Made by a program: the position numbers and the translations under genes | Source: Gemmatimonadota bacterium | Lineage (GTDB): Bacteria; Gemmatimonadota; Gemmatimonadetes; Gemmatimonadales; GWC2-71-9 | Assembly (NCBI GenBank): GCA_029863245.1 | Contig: JAOTVV010000001.1 | Location: forward strand, 310,001 to 374,000 | DNA length: 64,000 nt | Direction: 5' to 3' | Part shown: positions 16,203-25,102 of the stretch, piece by piece | Position numbering within the stretch: position 1 is the stretch's first letter | Layout of the letters: every line of letters begins with the position of its first letter | The notes under the pieces: generated by a model | Seen by the model: only the letters and a program-made list of their open reading frames with translations | What the model was told of the DNA's origin: nothing | The model's database searches: none

Positions 16203-18002
16203 GTGAGCGCCCCACGCACCCTCAACGAACTGTTCTTCACCGCCGTCGAGCGTTTTGGCACGAAGCAAGCCGCGCTGCGTTACAAGGATGGCGACGTCTG
16301 GAAGGACGTCACACACCAGGAGGTCGCGCGTCGGGTCAAACATGCCGCGCTGGGACTGAAGGAGCTGGGGATCCGGCCCGGAGAGCGAGTGGCGATCCTC
16401 TCGGAAAACCGACCCGAATGGGCAATGGCCGATTTCGCGACCCTGACAGCCAGGTGTGCGGACGTGCCGGTGTACCCCACCCTTCCCGCGGCACAGGTCT
16501 CCTACATCCTGAACGACTCCGACGCCCGGGCGGTGTTCGTCGAAGGCACCCTGCAGTTCGAGAAGATCGTCGCCATCCGCGAGGCTACCCCGAAGCTCGA
16601 GTTCGTGATCGTGTTCGCCGTGGCCGAGGGCATGGCCGGGCCAGGCGTCCTCAGCTTCCAGGAGCTGACGCAGCGTGGGGCCGCCGCAGACGGGAAGTAC
16701 CCCAAGTACCGTGAGGAGGCACTGGCCGTGGACCCGGATTCGCTGGCCACACTGATCTACACTTCCGGGACCACGGGACCGCCGAAGGGCGTAATGCTCA
16801 CCCATCGGAATTTCTGCTCCAACGTGCACGCCGGCCTCCAAGTGCTGTCCGTGGGCCCGGACGATTCGTGCCTGTCGTTACTCCCCCTGTCGCACAGCTT
16901 CGAGCGGATGGCCGGACACTACGTGATGTTCCACGCCGGGACCACGATCAGTTATGCGGAGAGCATCGAGAAAGTCCCGGTCAACCTGGGCGAGGTGAAG
17001 CCCACGGTCGTGCTGTCCGTGCCCCGGCTCTTCGAGAAGATCTATGCTCGGGTGTTGGAGAATGCGATGGCCGGTGGCGCCGTCAAACGGCGGATCTTCT
17101 TCTGGGCTCGGCGCAATGCCGAACGCTGGGCGGACCTCAAGCTGGCCGGAGAGCCCATTCCCGCGGTCCTCGGCGTCAAGAAGGCGATTGCCGACCGCCT
17201 CGTGTTCTCGAAGCTGCGAGCCCGTACGGGCGGGCGCGTACGGTTCTTCGTTTCGGGAGGCGCCCCGCTGAATCGCGAGATCGCCAAGTTCTTCTTCGCC
17301 GCTGGTCTCCCGATCTTGGAAGGCTATGGGCTGACCGAATCGTCGCCGGTCATCACCGTGAACCCGTACGAGGCGCTCAGGATCGGGACCGTGGGAGCGC
17401 CGATCCCCGGCGTCGAAGTGAAGATCGCCCCCGACGGGGAAGTCCTGGCGCGAGGCCCGAACATCATGAAGGGGTACCATAAGAAGCCCGAGGCAACCGC
17501 TGAGGCCATCGACGCGGATGGCTGGCTCCATACCGGTGATATCGGTGAGTTGGACTCTGCCGGATACTTGAAGATCACCGACCGAAAGAAGGATCTCATC
17601 GTCACGGCGAGCGGCAAGAATATCGCCCCGCAGCCCATCGAGAACATGATCAAGACGAACCGCTTCGTGCTGAACGCCGTCATGATCGGCGACAAGCGGA
17701 AGTTCCCCGCCCTGCTCGTGGTCCCGGACTTCGACGCGATCGCGGCCTGGGCGAACGAGCGCGGGCTCACCTACGCCGACATCCCGTCTATGCTCGCGCT
17801 ACCCGACGTGACCGCGAAAGTTGAGCGGGAAGTGATGGGAAGCCTGCGCGACCTCGCGAGCTTTGAGATGCCAAAGAAGTTGTTGCTCTTGGAGGAGGAC
17901 TTCACCATCGAGAGCGGGGAACTCACGCCGACGCTCAAGGTGAAGCGCCGAGTCGTCGAGCAGCGATACCGCGCGCGAATCGACGCGCTCTACACGGAGT
18001 AA
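16203..18002 (+). CDS. Long-chain acyl-CoA synthetase / AMP-dependent ligase
   Basis: This 599-residue ANL-family enzyme activates a fatty acid to acyl-AMP and then acyl-CoA. The P-loop motif is TLIYTSGTTGPPKGVMLTH, motif A5 is EGYGLTESSPVI, the A7 Asp is in GWLHTGDIGELD, and A8 is TDRKKDLIVTASGKNI. The length and the N-terminal TLNELFFTAVERFG fit the FadD15/long-chain group. The GTG at 16203 is preceded by GAGGAGG eight bases away. A strong hairpin follows the stop at 18018-18046. Confidence 0.93.
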   Translation: MSAPRTLNELFFTAVERFGTKQAALRYKDGDVWKDVTHQEVARRVKHAALGLKELGIRPGERVAILSENRPEWAMADFATLTARCADVPVYPTLPAAQVSYILNDSDARAVFVEGTLQFEKIVAIREATPKLEFVIVFAVAEGMAGPGVLSFQELTQRGAAADGKYPKYREEALAVDPDSLATLIYTSGTTGPPKGVMLTHRNFCSNVHAGLQVLSVGPDDSCLSLLPLSHSFERMAGHYVMFHAGTTISYAESIEKVPVNLGEVKPTVVLSVPRLFEKIYARVLENAMAGGAVKRRIFFWARRNAERWADLKLAGEPIPAVLGVKKAIADRLVFSKLRARTGGRVRFFVSGGAPLNREIAKFFFAAGLPILEGYGLTESSPVITVNPYEALRIGTVGAPIPGVEVKIAPDGEVLARGPNIMKGYHKKPEATAEAIDADGWLHTGDIGELDSAGYLKITDRKKDLIVTASGKNIAPQPIENMIKTNRFVLNAVMIGDKRKFPALLVVPDFDAIAAWANERGLTYADIPSMLALPDVTAKVEREVMGSLRDLASFEMPKKLLLLEEDFTIESGELTPTLKVKRRVVEQRYRARIDALYTE

Positions 18003-18017
18003 CAGCCGTGACCCACC

Positions 18018-18046
18018 GGGGCGGCCGCCTGTCCAGGCCGCCCCGT
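18018..18046. terminator. GC-rich hairpin at a convergent gene junction
   Basis: The 10-base arms CGGGGCGGCC (18018-18027) and GGCCGCCCCG (18037-18046) pair perfectly around a 9-base loop. It lies between the acyl-CoA ligase stop and the end of the minus-strand Trm112-like gene. There is no U tract. Confidence 0.5.
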
Positions 18047-18062
18047 CAGGTGGCAGCAGCCG

Positions 18063-18668
18063 TCAACTCCGTTCCCCAACCCACATCCCTTGTCCCGAAG
18101 CCAGGTGTTTCACGCCGTGGATGTCCTCCGGCTCGCCCAAGACAACGACCCGGAGCCCCCTGAGCAATACCCTCGCCGACTCGCCGAGCCACGGGCGTTG
18201 AACGTGGTCGCGTCCGATCAGGACACCTCGCGCCATGGACGGCGCGAGGGGGATTTGCCCGCGGCTGAGCACGCTGCTCGCGGGACTGGAGGACGCGACG
18301 TCGGTCGGCGGATTCACCAGCACAAAATGCACTCCGGGCAGCAACTTGCTCAGGGCCGCCACTAGTCGGCACGCTGAACCGAGCACCACGACATATCCAC
18401 CAGGACCCACCACGCCAAGCAGTGCACGCACATCGTCTGCCGCGGGAAGGGCTGTCGCATCCGGGACCGAGGCGCCGCCACCATGATCCTCGGCACCACG
18501 AAAGTCGACGACACCGTCGACGATGGGGTAGGTCGCCTGGCACGTCGGGCAGGCGATGAGTCCGGCGCGCACGTTGCGCTCAACGATGGTCTCGGGCATC
18601 AGCACGCAGTAGTCGCGCGGCCCGTGCCCCTCTGGGCACCGCAGGAACTCCGTCAGCTCGATGTGCAT
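18063..18668 (-). CDS. Trm112-like zinc protein with degenerate C-terminal Rossmann-type domain
   Basis: The start at 18668 gives MHIELTEFLRCPEGHG, and the first 60 residues form a Trm112-like zinc ribbon with Cys pairs in FLRCPEGH and IACPTCQATYPIVDGVVDF. Residues about 85-200 look like a degenerate methyltransferase or NAD-binding fold: LGVVGPGGYVVVLGSACRL occupies the place of the glycine loop. No catalytic motif is evident. In other genomes Trm112-type domains partner or are fused with methyltransferases. It lies downstream of an SDR gene and folE and may be co-transcribed with them. Confidence 0.65.
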   Translation of the reverse strand: MHIELTEFLRCPEGHGPRDYCVLMPETIVERNVRAGLIACPTCQATYPIVDGVVDFRGAEDHGGGASVPDATALPAADDVRALLGVVGPGGYVVVLGSACRLVAALSKLLPGVHFVLVNPPTDVASSSPASSVLSRGQIPLAPSMARGVLIGRDHVQRPWLGESARVLLRGLRVVVLGEPEDIHGVKHLASGQGMWVGERS

Positions 18669-18711
18669 GGATGGCGACCGAAACGGCGTGCGGATAGTCC
18701 CGGCTGGATGG

Positions 18712-19419
18712 TCAGGACGCCGGCATGATGCGAATCCACTCCACGGCGACACGCTCGGGCTGCGTGATTGCATAAACGACCGCTGCCGCGACGTCGCTCG
18801 GCGCCAACATGTCGCTGCGCGCCGGCGTGTCGTAGGACCCCTGTGCTTCGATCGGATCCCATAAGCGGGTGTCGGTGGGTCCGGGGGAGATCAGCGTCGC
18901 CCGGACACCGGTCTTCCGCAGTTCCTCGACCAGGACCTCGTGAAGGCCTCGCACACCATACTTACTGGCCCCGTATGCCGCGTTGCCGGCATACGGCTGG
19001 TGGTCGCCAACACTGCCGATCGTGATCAAATGACCACGTCGGGCTCGCACGAGATGGGGCAGCACCTCCCGTACCACGAGGAATGGACCGCAGGTGTTGA
19101 CCGTCAGTTGCTGGAGGAATTCCTCCGCGCTCGTTTCGACGAGTGGTTTGAGGAGAAAGGCGCCGGCGTTGTTGACTACGATGTCCGGAACGCCGAATTC
19201 CTCGATGGCGCGCGCCAGTGCGCGTCGAACATCATCCGGAACCGTGACGTCGCACGGAATCTCGAGATGGCTCGCATCGTGCGCACCTTCGAAACTGCGA
19301 GCGAGGCAGGCCACGCGCGCACCATCCTGCTGCAGTCGATCCGCAACGGCTCGCCCGATTCCTCTGCTAGCTCCGGTGACCACCGCGATACGGCCGCTCA
19401 AGGCGCTCACTGAAGCCAC
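18712..19419 (-). CDS. Short-chain dehydrogenase/reductase
   Basis: This 235-residue classical SDR has the cofactor loop [11 protein letters not shown], the NNAG motif (IVVNNAGAF), catalytic Ser in TIGSVGDH and the Y-x3-K pair in [10 protein letters not shown]. The acidic or basic residue after beta-2 (ACLARSFEG) suggests NADP(H) preference, an inference only. It overlaps folE by 13 bases at its start. The substrate is unknown; in some bacteria an SDR beside folE acts in pterin reduction, which is a possibility but not shown here. Confidence 0.9.
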   Translation of the reverse strand: MASVSALSGRIAVVTGASRGIGRAVADRLQQDGARVACLARSFEGAHDASHLEIPCDVTVPDDVRRALARAIEEFGVPDIVVNNAGAFLLKPLVETSAEEFLQQLTVNTCGPFLVVREVLPHLVRARRGHLITIGSVGDHQPYAGNAAYGASKYGVRGLHEVLVEELRKTGVRATLISPGPTDTRLWDPIEAQGSYDTPARSDMLAPSDVAAAVVYAITQPERVAVEWIRIMPAS

Positions 19420-20015
19420 GAACCTCCATGGGCCAGTCGGAGGAATTCATCACGCGTCGTGCCATCGAGAAAGGCGCCGCGCAGCGCGCTGGTTACGGTC
19501 TTCGAATGCTGCTTCTCCACGCCGCGCATCATCATGCACAGATGATAAGCCTCCACCACCACCCCGACCCCACACGGTTCGAGGACTGCCATGAGCGCGT
19601 CGGCCACCTGATCGGTGAGCCGCTCCTGCACCTGGAGGCGTCGCGCGAACACGTCGACGACCCGGGGGATCTTCGAGAGGCCGATGATCTTGCCCTGCGG
19701 GAGATAGGCCACGTGCGCTTTTCCGAAGAACGGCAGCATGTGATGCTCGCACAGAGAGTAGATCTCGATATCCCGCACGAGGATCATGCTCTCGTGGGGC
19801 TCCTCGAACACGGCGTCACGGACCACGTCCTCTACCGATTGCTGATAGCCCCGTGTGAGCCACTTGAGTGACGCTTCCACGCGCTCGGGGGTTCGGCGGA
19901 GGCCCTCGCGCTCGGCTTCCTCGCCCAGGAGCAGCAAGGTACGCCGCACCATCGCCTGGAACTCCATATCGCCGAGGCCTCGATCGATGGCCACGATCTT
20001 GTCGTCAGGTCTCAC
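19407..20015 (-). CDS. folE: GTP cyclohydrolase I
   Basis: This enzyme converts GTP to 7,8-dihydroneopterin triphosphate, the first step of folate/pterin synthesis. The zinc ligands are in [13 protein letters not shown] (Cys89 and His92) and the later Cys of [30 protein letters not shown] and the C-terminal SALRGAF block are typical. At 202 residues it is a standard type IA enzyme. GGGAG lies five bases before the ATG. A small perfect hairpin (CCGGCA/TGCCGG, 20055-20071) lies in the leader region. Confidence 0.96.
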   Translation of the reverse strand: MRPDDKIVAIDRGLGDMEFQAMVRRTLLLLGEEAEREGLRRTPERVEASLKWLTRGYQQSVEDVVRDAVFEEPHESMILVRDIEIYSLCEHHMLPFFGKAHVAYLPQGKIIGLSKIPRVVDVFARRLQVQERLTDQVADALMAVLEPCGVGVVVEAYHLCMMMRGVEKQHSKTVTSALRGAFLDGTTRDEFLRLAHGGSWLQ

Positions 20016-20372
20016 ATCGAACTCCCAACATCACAATTCCGCGCGTCCAACTCGCCGGCAGCGTTTGCCGGACTGGCAATGTAGCAGGTGAGCAGCGTAT
20101 GGGATACGCGACGCCTATGTCCCTCGGGCGCGCGGGACCTCGGTGAGAAAGAGAATGCGGGAACGAAGAGCGCTTATTGAAGCCCGAATCCGAAGGAACC
20201 GTGCCAGCCGAGCCATGTCTGACGTCCCCCTACGGGGCATGCCATCCAAAGTCCAAAGCAGGCACGTGGTCGAGCCTGTTGGCTCAATAGTCCAACTCTT
20301 CGCTCCCGCTCAGGCTATAATAGAGGCAGTACACGAACGCGTCAAGCAAGAATCGTCGCAATCGAGGTCGCA
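20016..20372. other. Intergenic region, promoter of a small membrane-protein gene
   Basis: The 357 bases are visibly less GC-rich than the surroundings and contain no convincing ORF; an 86-codon frame at 20143-20403 has no family character and a poor composition. A consensus TATAAT lies at 20316-20321 with no clear -35, about 50 bases before the small gene at 20373. On the minus strand the first 60 bases serve as the folE leader, with a 6-base-stem hairpin at 20055-20071. I see no tRNA or riboswitch in it. Confidence 0.45.
20316..20321 (+). promoter_or_regulatory. -10 element TATAAT of the small gene at 20373
   Basis: This is a perfect -10 hexamer in an otherwise GC-rich sequence. The matching -35 position is poor, so an activator or extended contacts may be needed. 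A start near 20328 would leave a leader of about 45 bases. Confidence 0.5.
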
Positions 20373-20525
20373 ATGCATCCGGCAACTCTGCTCGCGATCC
20401 TGAGTCTCGTCGTCTGGGTCATCTTGGCGTTCGTCGTCGCGATTCCCAGTGGGTGGGTCCACGTGCCCTTGGGGTTTGGATGCGTCCTCTTGGTGCGCGG
20501 CCTGGTCGGACAGCGGACCGACTGA
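20373..20525 (+). CDS. Small membrane protein, 50 residues
   Basis: This short frame begins MHPATLLAILSLVVWVILAF and ends GLVGQRTD. It has two hydrophobic segments with a Pro-Ser-Gly turn between them (AIPSGWVHVPLG), so a helical hairpin is likely. Support comes from GAGG about six bases before the ATG, an upstream TATAAT, a composition unlike the shadow frames, and a stop codon one base from the end of the convergent acetyltransferase gene. I think similar 50-residue proteins occur in Gemmatimonadota but cannot verify it. The function is unknown. Confidence 0.7.
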   Translation: MHPATLLAILSLVVWVILAFVVAIPSGWVHVPLGFGCVLLVRGLVGQRTD

Positions 20526-20526
20526 C

Positions 20527-21495
20527 TCAGATTTCCCAGTTCGAGAACAGGATCTCGCCACGTGGAACGGCGCCCTCCGACCGACCACGCAGCGTCATAC
20601 GCAGGTCCGTCCAGCGCACTCGGTATCCACGCTCGACCAGACTCGCGTAGGCGGCTCCATACCCGGTCTGGCAACGGATGGCCACGCGCCGCAGGCGGCC
20701 GGCGTGCGCGCATGCCTCGAGGGCCGTGATCACACGCAGGAAGCTCGAGGTCGAGTCGGAGAACAGTTTGAGCACGCGTAGCTCTTCGGCGGGCCGCCCC
20801 GCCGGGAGTGCCGCCGAGTGGAAGACGGCAAATCCGGCAATTCCGTGTGGACCGGTGACGACGACGGTGTCCCCCAAACCGATTTCGGCGGTCAGCTCCA
20901 TCTCTCGACTGTAGTCGTACCCGGGCACCGATTGCTGCAGCCGTTCCCGACAGCGACCGATCGTCGCCGCGCGGTCGGCGGGGGCGAGATCGCCCACACG
21001 GATCGCCTCGTCCTCCAGCTTCCCGCCGGCGGTGTCGCCCGTCACGGTTACCGTCAAGTGCTGTGGAGCGAACCCGAGCCGGCTGTAGAACCCAATGTTG
21101 TCGACCGTCCGCGGCATGGTCTCGAGCCCGACCGTCGTCGCCCCCTGCGCAACGAGCCAGTCGACGGCGGACTGGACGATGGTGCGCCCTATACCCTGCT
21201 CCTGTCGATCGGGTCGAACCGCCAACGGACCCATCCACCCCTCGGCACCTGACCGGTGCGCCATGTTGAACGCCAAGAGCTGATCGTCCCGATCGAACCA
21301 TAGCATGGCACCGTCGCCGGCATCTCGAAGGGCGTACCGCCACACTTCAGCATTGAGCTCCGGAACGCGCACCCCAATCAATCCATCCCGATGGTACCGC
21401 TCGGTGAACGCCTTGGCGAAGACGCGGTTCAGCGCGGTGATGTCCTCCGCCGTGGCGACACGCCGACGGACCGCCGTGCTATCAGGCGGCGACAT
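20527..21495 (-). CDS. GNAT-family N-acetyltransferase (tandem GNAT fold)
   Basis: This 322-residue protein has an N-terminal GNAT domain with the acetyl-CoA loop GPLAVRPDRQEQGIGRTIVQ and the following YSRLGFAP motif. The C-terminal half (HGIAGFAVFHSA to SLVERGYRVRW) looks like a second, degenerate GNAT domain. The start 21495 (MSPPDSTAVRRR) is supported by GGAGG eight bases upstream; the longer frame runs into the Rad50-like gene. The gene overlaps that gene's end by 14 bases and is the last of the minus-strand DNA-end-processing run. The substrate is unknown. Confidence 0.85.
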   Translation of the reverse strand: MSPPDSTAVRRRVATAEDITALNRVFAKAFTERYHRDGLIGVRVPELNAEVWRYALRDAGDGAMLWFDRDDQLLAFNMAHRSGAEGWMGPLAVRPDRQEQGIGRTIVQSAVDWLVAQGATTVGLETMPRTVDNIGFYSRLGFAPQHLTVTVTGDTAGGKLEDEAIRVGDLAPADRAATIGRCRERLQQSVPGYDYSREMELTAEIGLGDTVVVTGPHGIAGFAVFHSAALPAGRPAEELRVLKLFSDSTSSFLRVITALEACAHAGRLRRVAIRCQTGYGAAYASLVERGYRVRWTDLRMTLRGRSEGAVPRGEILFSNWEI

Positions 21496-23911
21496 CGGCT
21501 CCCTCCAGCGTCGTCGGGTCCTCGCGAACCAGTGAGGCCCCCGTCTCCGAGTCCAGGTCGACGCGGAGCGCGCGATCGACCCCTTCACGCACCGACTCGA
21601 TGTGCGTAATGAGCACGACCTGTGGGAAGCGGTCCGCCAGCCCGCGAAGCAGCGACACTACATTCTGGCGTCGGTGCTCGTCGAGGCTACCGAAGATCTC
21701 GTCCAACACCAGCAGCGACAGCGGCTGTCCGGCCCGCTCGGCGACCATCTGGCTGATCGCGAGCCGTAGCACGAGGTGCAGCAGATCCTCTTCCCCCCCC
21801 GAGATGACCGGTTTGACCTGGCCGTCCTCGACCAGGAGGAGCCGGTAGCTCTCATCGAGCTCGACCTCGTTGTAGCGACTGTCAGTGAGGTCGCCTAGGA
21901 GATCGGATGCGCGTTCGGCCAGCTCCGGTCGCATCCGGGCGTTGAGCTCGAGCCGGAGGTCGTGAAGCGCCCGGTCCAGCTCGTCGTGCAACGTGAAGTC
22001 GGTGCGAACGACGTCGATGCGGCGAACCCGCTCCTCCCGTTCGCGGAGACGTCGCTCGGCACTGGTGAGCGCTGCCTCGGCAGCGCGGACGTCACCTTGG
22101 ACCGAGGCCAGCCGAAGCTCGGTCTCTCGTAGCGTCGCCTCCGCTGCCTGGTACCGCTCTCGCGCCGCGGTGAACGCCTCTTCGCTGAACCCAAGGTCGG
22201 CGATCGCCGTCTCCAGCCCCTTGACCTTTGCCTCGCACTCCGAGGCAGTCCGTTCAGCGGCTTCCGCCCTGCCAACGAGATCTTCGGCCTTGCTCGCCGC
22301 GGACCGAAGCTCGGCAGCTCGGGTGATCGTGGGCTCGAGGGCCCGAAGTGACTCGCGCACCTGATCGTGGCGATCGGAGTCGTAGGTTTCCGGGAGCGTG
22401 GTCATCTCTTCGTGCAGCTCGCGTTGTCGCGAGGCGAGTCGCTCGAGGTCTGACTCGACGTCGTGACGCTGGCGACGACGATCCTCACAACGCGCCACCA
22501 GCTGGGCCGCCTCCTCGACGGCCGTCCGCGCCGCTTTCACGGCGGCCTGCGTCGCTCCGAGCTCGTCGGGAGGCTGCTTGAGTTGTTCCGTCCTCCGCTT
22601 GAAGAACTTACCCTTGACCTCGATCTCCTCCATCTGCCGATGGAGCGTCTCGAGCACCTCCTGATAGACGGCTCCAAGCGGCCGCTTGCAGATCGGGCAC
22701 TCATCTTCCGCGCCGGCCGCCACCACGCTTTCGCGATGTTTCTGAACATCGACATACTGATCGCGGAGGTTTTGGCGTTTGGTCTCCGCGTCCTGCCGAT
22801 CCCGAACCCATGCCGTGCTGGCTGCTTCCTCCTCGACTTCCGCCCGTCCGAGTGCCACGCGAGCGACGTCGAGTGCCGATCGAGCCGAGGTGAGGGCTGC
22901 GTCCACGTCGCCAAACCGCTCGGCGCGTTCACGCTCGCGCTGGAGCTGGCCTTCCACTTCCCGCAACCGACCCGCCAGGGAGCGGCGTTGTCCAGCCGCT
23001 CGGGCCTGCCGCTCCAACGTCTCGAGCTCCTCTCGAAGCGGCGCCACCGTGGAAAGATCACTCTCGAGCCCCGCAAATTCCGTTCGGGCGGCGAGCGCCT
23101 CCGCGAGTTCCTTGTCCAAACGCTCAAACTCGCGACGCGCCTCCCCCACATCCCGCTCGGCGATCCGCAACTCCCCTTCGAACTCCAGAACCGATTCGCG
23201 GAGCTCCGCCATGCGGGTCCATACCGGGCCCTCGAGCTCCAACGCGGTGGTCGCTTCCTCGCGCGTCCGCGTCGCCGTGTCCAATAGCCCTTGCACCTCG
23301 GCGAGTTGCGCTTTGGCCTCGGCGTGTTCGCTCGCCAGCACCTCGGCGTCTGCCAGGCCGCGCTCGAGCCCGGTTAGCTCGCCGCGAAGCCCGGACCTGG
23401 TCTCGCGGACCTGGTCCTGCGCGAGCCGGAGCTTCTCGTAGCCGAGTACACGCGAGAGAAAGCGGGCGCGGTCGGTCGGACCGAGTGCCGCCATCACTGC
23501 GAGTTCCTTCTGTCCGGTGAAATACGTGTTGAAGAACTCGTCGCGCGTCATCCCGAGTAGGCGCTCGAGGCGTCCCGAGACTTCCTGATGACCCACAACC
23601 GTCGGCGCGTCGAGGCGATCCTGAAACAGCTCCGCACTGTAGAGCCCGCGACCGACGCGAAACTCGTGTGCGCCGAGCGAGAACTCCACTTCCACTCGAA
23701 CCGAAGCGCGGGCCGGCGCCCGGTTCCAGCGGATCGAGTCACGGCTGCCGCGTGCTGCGGGGTTTCCGTAGAAGGCCCAGGCAATCGCCTCGAGCAGCGT
23801 CGTCTTCCCCGACCCGTTGGGGCCGATAATCGCCGTGATCCCCGTCCCAAAGACGATCTCGGTGGAAGCGTGCTGCCGGAAGTTGAGCAGCTTCAGCCGA
23901 TGGAGCCGCAT
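21482..23911 (-). CDS. Rad50/SbcC-like SMC-type ATPase
   Basis: This is the ATPase subunit of the Mre11-Rad50 (SbcD-SbcC) DNA-end nuclease. Walker A is GPNGSGKTT (residues 30-38). A long coiled coil, rich in Glu/Arg/Ala heptads, runs from about 170 to 680 and is broken by the zinc hook CPIC (405-408). The ABC signature SGGEEDLLHLVLRLA lies near 705 and Walker B with D-loop is LLVLDEIFGSLDEHR. At 809 residues it is shorter than E. coli SbcC (1048) and close to archaeal Rad50. The start ATG abuts the stop of the Mre11 gene with no gap. Neighbours HerA and NurA point to double-strand-break resection. Confidence 0.95.
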   Translation of the reverse strand: MRLHRLKLLNFRQHASTEIVFGTGITAIIGPNGSGKTTLLEAIAWAFYGNPAARGSRDSIRWNRAPARASVRVEVEFSLGAHEFRVGRGLYSAELFQDRLDAPTVVGHQEVSGRLERLLGMTRDEFFNTYFTGQKELAVMAALGPTDRARFLSRVLGYEKLRLAQDQVRETRSGLRGELTGLERGLADAEVLASEHAEAKAQLAEVQGLLDTATRTREEATTALELEGPVWTRMAELRESVLEFEGELRIAERDVGEARREFERLDKELAEALAARTEFAGLESDLSTVAPLREELETLERQARAAGQRRSLAGRLREVEGQLQRERERAERFGDVDAALTSARSALDVARVALGRAEVEEEAASTAWVRDRQDAETKRQNLRDQYVDVQKHRESVVAAGAEDECPICKRPLGAVYQEVLETLHRQMEEIEVKGKFFKRRTEQLKQPPDELGATQAAVKAARTAVEEAAQLVARCEDRRRQRHDVESDLERLASRQRELHEEMTTLPETYDSDRHDQVRESLRALEPTITRAAELRSAASKAEDLVGRAEAAERTASECEAKVKGLETAIADLGFSEEAFTAARERYQAAEATLRETELRLASVQGDVRAAEAALTSAERRLREREERVRRIDVVRTDFTLHDELDRALHDLRLELNARMRPELAERASDLLGDLTDSRYNEVELDESYRLLLVEDGQVKPVISGGEEDLLHLVLRLAISQMVAERAGQPLSLLVLDEIFGSLDEHRRQNVVSLLRGLADRFPQVVLITHIESVREGVDRALRVDLDSETGASLVREDPTTLEGADVAA

Positions 23912-25099
23912 CTACTCCTCGCGGAGCCCCTGCTCGACCGCCTGCATGTACCGTACGCCCAGGTCGACGAGACTCGGGCGATCGACGTCGGCGTCGAGCG
24001 GCCGGCGGCCCAGGTATTCGGTGAGCACGTCCGTCAACGTCTGCCGTACGCCCGGCGCCCCGACCCCGATCTCGCGGTGCGGAACCGGTCGGCGAAGATC
24101 CAGGTGGAAGTGCAGCGCCCCCGCCTTGAACGCCCGGATGCGCTCGTGATCCAGATCGCGCGCGATCGGCCGCGGAATGTCGAACACGACCTGACGAACG
24201 ATCTGGTCGTCGAGGCCGGGCGCGCACGCTTCGACGTGGGCCACGATCTCGGCATCCACTTCTGCGGGAGCCAGGCTGGCGGCATGAATGGGCGGGAGAT
24301 CCACGATGTGGCGAGCCAGGGCAACCGATTGGAACTGGACCTCGAGCCGGTCCGTCAGATCGACGAGCAGCCAGCCCTTCTGTCCCGGGCGGCCCTCTCG
24401 CTCTTCGTCCTGCAGCTCGCCCCACGGATTGGAGCTCACGTATTCCAGCGATCCGCTGTACCACGCGTTGTCGGCAACCTGATGCGCTACGTGGTAATGA
24501 CCCAGCGCGATGTAGTCCCACCGGTCGGCATGCAGCTCTCCCGGATCCACCAACGCCCCGCCGTGCTCGAGTGCCGTCGCGTCGCGTCGGAGCACCCCCG
24601 CCACTTCGCCGTGCGTAACGAGCACGTGCCGCCCGGAGCTGTCAGGTGGCGTGAGCGTCGGACGAGCGCCGGACAGCCATGCCGTGTGCGGCACGCACGT
24701 GACCGTGACATCGAGGTCGTCGAACACCAGATCTTTCGGTCTCTCGGCCACGACTGACACTCCCTCCACGGCCTCGAACAGGCGGAGGATCGTGCCCGTC
24801 TCGACGGACCGCGGCGTGTCGTGATTCCCGGCGATGACCACGATGGGGGCCCGGGGAAGAGCGGCGCGCAGCGTACTGAGGAGATTGAACGAGTGCAGAA
24901 TGGCGGGGTTGCTCGGCCGGACCGAGTTGAAGAGATCGCCGGCGATGATGACCATGTCGGGAGCCGCACGCACCACGCCGTCGATCGCCCGCCGGAATGC
25001 AGCAGCGACATCGGCTTCGCGCTGATTGATCCCGTTCGGCGTAAGCCGGTGGTATTGCCGGAAGCCGAGGTGAATGTCGGCGAGGTGCGCGAGCTTCAC
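23912..25099 (-). CDS. Mre11/SbcD-like nuclease
   Basis: This 395-residue phosphoesterase has the five metal motifs: ADIHLG, IIAGDLFNS, VIAGNHDTPRS, LVTHGEV and ALGHYHVAHQ. They mark a Mn-dependent 3'-5' exonuclease/endonuclease. The C-terminal 130 residues form the capping/Rad50-contact region. The start codon is GTG at 25099, three bases after the preceding secreted-protein gene. The motif and length pattern is nearer the Mre11/SbcD family in general than any one lineage. It acts with the adjacent Rad50-like ATPase. Confidence 0.95.
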   Translation of the reverse strand: MKLAHLADIHLGFRQYHRLTPNGINQREADVAAAFRRAIDGVVRAAPDMVIIAGDLFNSVRPSNPAILHSFNLLSTLRAALPRAPIVVIAGNHDTPRSVETGTILRLFEAVEGVSVVAERPKDLVFDDLDVTVTCVPHTAWLSGARPTLTPPDSSGRHVLVTHGEVAGVLRRDATALEHGGALVDPGELHADRWDYIALGHYHVAHQVADNAWYSGSLEYVSSNPWGELQDEEREGRPGQKGWLLVDLTDRLEVQFQSVALARHIVDLPPIHAASLAPAEVDAEIVAHVEACAPGLDDQIVRQVVFDIPRPIARDLDHERIRAFKAGALHFHLDLRRPVPHREIGVGAPGVRQTLTDVLTEYLGRRPLDADVDRPSLVDLGVRYMQAVEQGLREE

Positions 25100-25102
25100 G
25101 AC

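Noticed and set aside
20143-20403. An 86-codon plus-strand frame in the folE-to-small-gene interval
   Set aside because: It has no hydrophobic or family pattern, overlaps the better-supported small gene and lacks a Shine-Dalgarno.
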